Origin: Streptomyces noursei ATCC 11455
GTDB taxonomy: Bacteria > Actinomycetota > Actinomycetes > Streptomycetales > Streptomycetaceae
NCBI RefSeq assembly: GCF_001704275.1
Contig: NZ_CP011533.1
Span: 6,448,001-6,512,000 of the forward strand
DNA length: 64,000 nt
Direction of reading: 5' to 3'
Every line of letters starts with the position of its first letter. Position 1 is the stretch's first letter. The position numbers and the translations under genes were made by a program. Below, piece by piece: positions 60,072-64,000 of the stretch. The notes beneath the pieces are model-generated. The model did no database searches and had not been told where the DNA came from. It saw only the letters and a list, made by a program, of their open reading frames with translations.

Positions 60072-60738
60072 CCGGCTCCGGGGCCATCGCCGCCCGCGCC
60101 GCCCGCATGGCATCCACCGCGCCCCGCACCGCACCCACCGCGCCCCGCGCGTCATCCGCATGGAACCGGACCGTGCGCACCGTCTCCCGCCGCCCCGACA
60201 GCCGCACCACGACCACCGGCTCGGCCAGCTCCACCGTCACCGAGGTCTGCCCGGCGATCGCCAACTCCAGCGGCCCGCCGTCCCCCTGTTCGCCGCCCGC
60301 GCCGCTCCCCGCGTCCTGCCGGGACCGCAGGTCGTACCGGACCGACGCGATCGACGCCAGCGGAATCCGCAGCTCCATCCGGGCACCGTTCCGCACCAGC
60401 AGGTCCTCCGCGCCCAGCACATGCGGCCGGGTCACCGCCGCGGCCTGGCTCCCCAGCACCAGCAGCACGGTGTAGACGTCGGCCACCAGCGCCACCGCGT
60501 GCAGGCCCGGACGGTCCCGCAACAGCATGCTCACCCCGACCGTCTCCACCACGAACACGAACGTCAGCCCGTACATCAGCGCCGCCTGCGCCCCCGCGTA
60601 CGGCAGGGCCCGCGCCCCCTCCGGCACCTCCACCCGGCGCCGCGCCACCCAGCGCACCAGACTCGTCAGCCACCGCCCCTCGTGCCGCAGCAGCCGCCCC
60701 ACCCGCTCCCCGAACCGCGCATCGTTCCGCGCGCTCAT
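60058..60738 (-). CDS. Two-helix membrane protein paired with a MerR regulator
   Basis: The protein has 226 residues. It has a basic N-terminus and then two membrane helices (AALMYGLTFVFVVETVGVSMLL and LHAVALVADVYTVLLVLGSQAAAV). A cytoplasmic PH-like beta domain follows with VLGAEDLLVRNGARMELRIPLASIASVRYDLRS, ELAIAGQTSVTVELAEPVVVVRLSGRRETVRTVRFHADD. The start overlaps the MerR stop (ATGA), so it is the second gene of a two-gene operon. No known function; the regulator may control it in a loop. Confidence 0.8.
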   Translation of the reverse strand: MSARNDARFGERVGRLLRHEGRWLTSLVRWVARRRVEVPEGARALPYAGAQAALMYGLTFVFVVETVGVSMLLRDRPGLHAVALVADVYTVLLVLGSQAAAVTRPHVLGAEDLLVRNGARMELRIPLASIASVRYDLRSRQDAGSGAGGEQGDGGPLELAIAGQTSVTVELAEPVVVVRLSGRRETVRTVRFHADDARGAVGAVRGAVDAMRAARAAMAPEPVTPG

Positions 60739-61541
60739 CGCGTTCCCTCCCCGATCATCCGCATCGCCACCCGCATCGCCTCCGCCTGCGCCGGCGCCAG
60801 CTCCGTCACCAGCAGCTCCGCCCAGACCCCGGTCGCCCGCCCCGCGTCCGCCACCGGCCCGGCCCCGGCGGCGATCGCCGTCACCACTCGGTCGGGCACG
60901 CACTCCACCAGCGCCCGCGCGGCCTCCACCACCCGCGGATCGTCCACCGCCGCCCCCGCCAGCTCGTCCAGCAGCCCGTACGCGGCATACGCCTGCTCCA
61001 TCGAGCCCGGCGTCACGAACATCTCCCGCAGCGCCGCCGCCATCGCCCCCCGCGCCCGGCCGTCGCCCGACGCGTCCAGCAGGGCCAGCACCTCCCGCTC
61101 CCGCACCGCCATCGCCGGCTCCGGCCCCGGCAGCGTCGCCGACGTCCGCGCCATCTTCGCGAACACCTCGGCCAGTTGCTCCGACACCGGGCCCTCCTCC
61201 GGGAGCCCACCCGGCTCCTCGCCGCGCCGCAGCACCTCCGCCAACCGCGCCCGCCGGGCCCGGATCGCCTCCTCCTGCCGCGCCAGGTCCTCGTCCAGCT
61301 CCGCCAGCACCTCCGGCAGCTCCCGGCCGGCGTCGTCGGCCAGCACGTCCCGGACCTCCTCCAGCCCGAGCCCCAGCTCCGTCAGCCGCCGCACCCGCGC
61401 CAGCGCCACCGCGTCCCGCAGCCCGTACTCCCGGTACCCATTGGCCTTCCGCTGCGGCTCCGGAAGCAGCCCCAGGTGGTGGTAGTGCCGCACGGTCCGC
61501 GTGCTGACGCCGGCAAGCCCGGCGAGTTCCCCGATACGCAT
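60735..61541 (-). CDS. MerR family regulator, long form
   Basis: The protein has 268 residues. The MerR DNA-binding half is MRIGELAGLAGVSTRTVRHYHHLGLLPEPQRKANGYREYGLRDAVALARVRRLTELGLGLEEVRDVLADD (1-70), a dimerisation helix follows, and then about 140 residues of helices (EQLAEVFAKMARTS, DARGA-type MAAALREMFVTPGSMEQAYAAYGLLDELAG) that could form a ligand pocket like that of TipA-type or drug-binding members. It probably autoregulates and controls the membrane gene. It is divergent from rnpB, 71 bases away. Confidence 0.9.
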   Translation of the reverse strand: MRIGELAGLAGVSTRTVRHYHHLGLLPEPQRKANGYREYGLRDAVALARVRRLTELGLGLEEVRDVLADDAGRELPEVLAELDEDLARQEEAIRARRARLAEVLRRGEEPGGLPEEGPVSEQLAEVFAKMARTSATLPGPEPAMAVREREVLALLDASGDGRARGAMAAALREMFVTPGSMEQAYAAYGLLDELAGAAVDDPRVVEAARALVECVPDRVVTAIAAGAGPVADAGRATGVWAELLVTELAPAQAEAMRVAMRMIGEGTR

Positions 61542-61612
61542 GAGCCCAGTAGAAACGTTGTCGCAACGGCAAGGTCAAGCCGCCGGAATCCGCCAGGTAG
61601 CATGGTCGGCAC

Positions 61613-62024
61613 GGCGGACGAGCCGGCCGGGCGGCCGCGTGGGGATCATCGATCCTCCCGAGGAACGTCCGGGCTCCACAAGGCAGGGTGGTGGGTAACG
61701 CCCACCCGGGGTGACCCGCGGGACAGTGCCACAGAAAGCAAACCGCCCGGCGCTCAGGCGCTGGGTAAGGGTGAAACGGTGGTGTAAGAGACCACCAGTG
61801 CCCAGGGTGACCTGGGCAGCTAGGTAAACCCCACCCGGAGCAAGGTCAAGAGGGGCCGTCGGCTGATGGCCCTGCGCGGACGTACGAGGGCTGCCCGCCC
61901 GAGTCCGCGGGTAGACCGCACGAGGCTGCCGGCAACGACAGCCCTAGATGGATGGCCGCCTCCCGGCCGACCGCAAGGTCGCCCGGAGACAGAACCCGGC
62001 GTATAGGCCGGTCTCGTCCGCCCC
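61613..62024 (+). ncRNA. rnpB: RNase P RNA, type A
   Basis: GAGGAACGTCCGGGCTCCAC near 61659 and GGGTAACGCCC, then ACAGTGCCACAGAAAGCAAA and GGGTAAGGGTGAAACGGTG, are universal RNase P RNA blocks; AGACAGAACCCGGCGTATAG ends the core. The P1 stem is GGCGGACGAG near 61613 with CTCGTCCGCC ending at 62022. The RNA processes the 5' ends of tRNA precursors. Ends are set by the P1 pairing. Confidence 0.95.
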
Positions 62025-62040
62025 ACCTGGGATTTAGTCC

Positions 62041-62084
62041 CGGAAAGGGCCTCTGACCTGCGTCGGAGGCCCTTTCCGGTCTTT
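62041..62084 (+). terminator. rnpB terminator
   Basis: CGGAAAGGGCCTC and GAGGCCCTTTCCG pair perfectly (13 bp), with GAC/GTC continuing inside, then GTCTTT follows. Right after rnpB. Confidence 0.85.
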
Positions 62085-62108
62085 CGGGCCCTTGCCCGTT
62101 TAGGTAGC

Positions 62109-62162
62109 GGAAAGTCCCCGGAAAGTCCCCCTGACAGACCGGAAAGTCCCCGAAAAGTCCCC
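62109..62162. repeat. Iteron-like 11-bp direct repeats
   Basis: GGAAAGTCCCC occurs twice in tandem (62109-62130), then after a 10-base gap again, followed by GAAAAGTCCCC (62141-62162). Two pairs of tandem 11-mers on one face of the helix are unlike the surrounding sequence. Confidence 0.8.
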
Positions 62163-62590
62163 GGGATGGGCTGCCTGGCGAGCCCTCTGAACAGGCGATT
62201 CGACGTATGGCGCCACGGGGGAAGGCACTGTTCGCCGAGAGGCTCGATAACCGGACGGCTGCCGGTCACGTCGCACGTCACACGCCGTGGGAATCAGACG
62301 AACACCGGTTGACGAACCGGCGTGCACCGGAACACCGAAACCGCGAGGAGGAGGTGCTCGCCTGTCAGGACGCTGGCCGGCGGCACGACGTACCTGAAGC
62401 GCTGACTGGAGCCGCTGCCCGGCAGCGAATGGTGGGCTCCGGCCGACGTGGCCGGGCGCCTGACTCCACCGTTGTCCGGGGGTCGGCAAGTGGAGATTTC
62501 ACTGTGGCTGCGCTGTCTGCTCCTCGGCCAGATCGGTGTCCGTGGTGTCTGCTTGCATGGGGCTGCAGCTGCGGCCAGGGCAGCTTGAAC
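62163..62590. other. Intergenic stretch, no gene recognised
   Basis: Open frames here lack streptomycete codon bias and resemble no family. Composition is somewhat less GC-rich than the average of the window. Confidence 0.4.
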
Positions 62591-62710
62591 ATGGGCCACG
62601 CCCTCGTGTGTGTCCTGTTCGGCTTCTTCCTGGCGGGGAGTTCCGCAGCGCCGAGCATCAGGGACGGTGTGCAGGGCGCGGTCCAGCTGATCAAAGAGAT
62701 CGACTTCTAG
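62591..62710 (+). CDS. Possible 39-residue membrane peptide
   Basis: MGHALVCVLFGFFLAGSSAA is a clean hydrophobic helix, followed by PSIRDGVQGAVQLIKEIDF, an amphipathic helix. Such one-helix peptides occur in streptomycetes and phages. There is no convincing ribosome site, so this is a candidate only. Confidence 0.3.
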   Translation: MGHALVCVLFGFFLAGSSAAPSIRDGVQGAVQLIKEIDF

Positions 62711-62873
62711 ACCGACCGTCGGGGCGCTGGCGAGGTTCTGGATCCCCTCCCTTTACCCCTGGGTCCTGACGGTCTTCCACTTCCGGACGTGACGCGAGGA
62801 CTCTTGATGAAGCCGATACCAACTGTGCCCCTGAGCCTGGCTGTGGGTACGGCCACCGCCGAGCGAGGGCGTC

Positions 62874-63801
62874 GTGAGTCGTAGACCGGCTCTGGACCGG
62901 CATCCGGCCCGCGATGACGCTCAGTTGCGGGTGGTGGTCGAGGACGCGGCGATGGGCCGCTGGGAAGGTGCCCGGGGACTGCTGGCTGCAACGGGCGCAG
63001 ACTGGGACCGGCGCATCTTCCGCCTTCAGGTCCTCGCCCGTGTCGGAGCGCGGCTGACGTTTGCTGAAACGTGGGCGCAAGCCGAACCGCAGTCGCCGCA
63101 TGCTCTTGCCCTTCTGGCCCATGTGCTTGCTCTGCGGTCGAGGGCGGGGCCGCAGTGAGGCGATGGAACTGGCATGGGACGCCTGTGACGCAGCCGCCGA
63201 CAGGATGCCGAGCGACCCCTCGCCGTACGTGGTGATGCTCGCATTGACCCGCTTTCACTGGCCTCCCCAGGACCCCGAGCGGCGCGCGACGGTGCGACAG
63301 CTGTGGCAGCAGGTGATCGAGCGCGACCCGTGGAACCGGGAGGCGCACCATGAACTCCTCACCTACCTGTTCCCCTCCTGGCACGGCACCGGAGGGGAGA
63401 TGTTCCACTGGGTGCAGGAACGGTGCACTCACGCCCCGCGCGGCCTGCCGGCGCATGTCCTGCCCCTGGTCGCCCTCGCCGAGTCGCACCGGCAGCGGAT
63501 GGAAGTGGAGGGGCACCAGTACGGACTGACCGTTCACCCCTGGACGGACAATCCGTCGACCTGGCAGGCGTGGGACAACTGGTGGTCCTACCGAGACCCG
63601 AACCGTCCTCACGCCGCATTCCACGAAGACGCTAACTACCTCGCCCACGCACTGTCGTTCGCGAACCGGCATCGCGAAGCCGGTGAAGTCTTCGACGCCA
63701 TCGGCCCGTACGCCACCGACGTGCCATGGAGCTACTGGGGAGACGCCTCAATGCTGTTCAACCGCCACCGCGCCTGGGCTGTCAAAGCCTCCGCGCCGTA
63801 G
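62874..63801 (+). pseudogene. Frameshifted gene for a TPR-like streptomycete protein
   Basis: The 5' part (GTG 62874 to about 63145) reads RRPALDRHPARDDAQLRVVVEDAAMGRWEGARGLLAATGADWDRRIFRLQVLARVGARLTFAETWAQAEPQSPHALALLAHVLALRSR and the 3' part (to 63801) continues in another frame with GRSEAMELAWDACDAAADRMPSDPSPYVVMLALTRFHWPPQDPERR...HHELLTYLFPSWHGTGGEMFHWVQERC. They join smoothly if one G of the GGGG run at 63146-63149 is removed. The protein looks like a helical-repeat family of about 309 residues with unknown function. Either a real recent pseudogene or a base-call error. Confidence 0.75.
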
Positions 63802-63871
63802 TCCGCACCGCCGCAACTGAGCCGCAGCCGTCCCATCAGTTAGTGCCGACGAAGATGAAGGAATCACCCGA

Positions 63872-64000
63872 ATGCCCCTGGATATACTGAGCGTTACGCC
63901 TTCGGAAGAAGAGCGTCTCGCCGAACTCGGCATCACCCAGACCCTGGACCGTTCGATGTCCGGGCGTCAGAACTTCGCCGTCTCGTTCACCTTCATCAGC
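63872..64000 (+). CDS. APC-family amino-acid permease, N-terminus (cut by window end)
   Basis: The 43 visible residues, MPLDILSVTPSEEERLAELG and ITQTLDRSMSGRQNFAVSFTFIS, form the charged N-terminus and start of helix 1 of an APC superfamily permease (GABA/choline/amino-acid type), with the consensus FAVSF-x-FIS. ATG 63872 follows AAGGAATCACCCGA. The rest lies outside. Confidence 0.8.
   Translation, partial: MPLDILSVTPSEEERLAELGITQTLDRSMSGRQNFAVSFTFIS

Overview
The window is chromosomal DNA of a high-GC actinomycete, almost certainly a Streptomyces. The evidence is the very strong third-position G/C bias, frequent GTG starts, ATGA/GTGA stop-start overlaps, mycothiol- and F420-linked enzyme families, an actinobacterial rnpB, and small-gene sets typical of streptomycetes. 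The window starts inside an MFS transporter gene and ends inside an amino-acid permease gene.

Layout. 1-5.3 kb: end of an MFS/MarR-like fusion, a GNAT acetyltransferase, an ABM monooxygenase, an imine-reductase-like gene divergent from a MerR regulator, an unusual tRNA-Gly-like gene followed by about 750 bp of coding-poor DNA, and a metallo-beta-lactamase-fold protein. 5.3-12.4 kb: DUF2330 protein, MHS-type symporter, sigma factor with its membrane partner, and an orphan cytochrome oxidase subunit I. 12.4-16.5 kb: CYP125-like P450 divergent from a FadA5-like thiolase across a KstR-type operator, then a secreted lipase. 16.5-22.7 kb: a five-gene minus-strand operon behind a cobalamin riboswitch, made of two surface-anchored proteins and a three-part ECF transporter. 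22.8-32.5 kb: MBL hydrolase, aldehyde dehydrogenase and ferredoxin around a second KstR-type box, an XRE regulator with three tiny genes, the kstR-like regulator itself, and a glycosyltransferase/methyltransferase/(alpha/alpha)-barrel operon behind a third box. 32.5-39.6 kb: lipoprotein, broken NB-ARC gene, mycothiol-dependent isomerase-family gene, a 200-bp palindromic element, F420-type oxidoreductase, cell-wall amidase, methyltransferase and tandem repeats. 39.6-50.7 kb: FadE34-like two-domain acyl-CoA dehydrogenase and SCP-x thiolase behind a fourth box, an MFS pump, a two-component system with a gutted ABC transporter, and a MaoC/ADH/SDR operon behind a fifth, perfect box. 50.7-64 kb: iron-siderophore binding protein with an iron box, a Nif3/zinc-ribbon/RNase H-phosphatase operon, KDPG aldolase, YaaA, an RNB ribonuclease, a MerR/membrane pair, rnpB, iteron-like repeats and a frameshifted gene.

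Main theme. A KstR-like repressor and five KstR-type boxes (TNNAACNNGTTNNA; four full matches, one with a single mismatch) flank genes closely resembling mycobacterial cholesterol side-chain catabolism genes: CYP125, FadA5, Rv0223c-type ALDH, FadE34, Ltp1, Hsd4B-like MaoC hydratase and Hsd4A-like SDR. The genes form a regulon dispersed over about 37 kb, not one cluster. No steroid-ring degradation, Mce4 uptake or acyl-CoA ligase gene is in the window, so side-chain attack or a related branched isoprenoid substrate is the inference.

Second theme. The riboswitch operon pairs an ECF transporter with an exported, membrane-anchored (alpha/alpha)-barrel protein whose fold class matches the alpha-domain of intrinsic factor/transcobalamin. 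This suggests a surface corrinoid-capture and uptake system.
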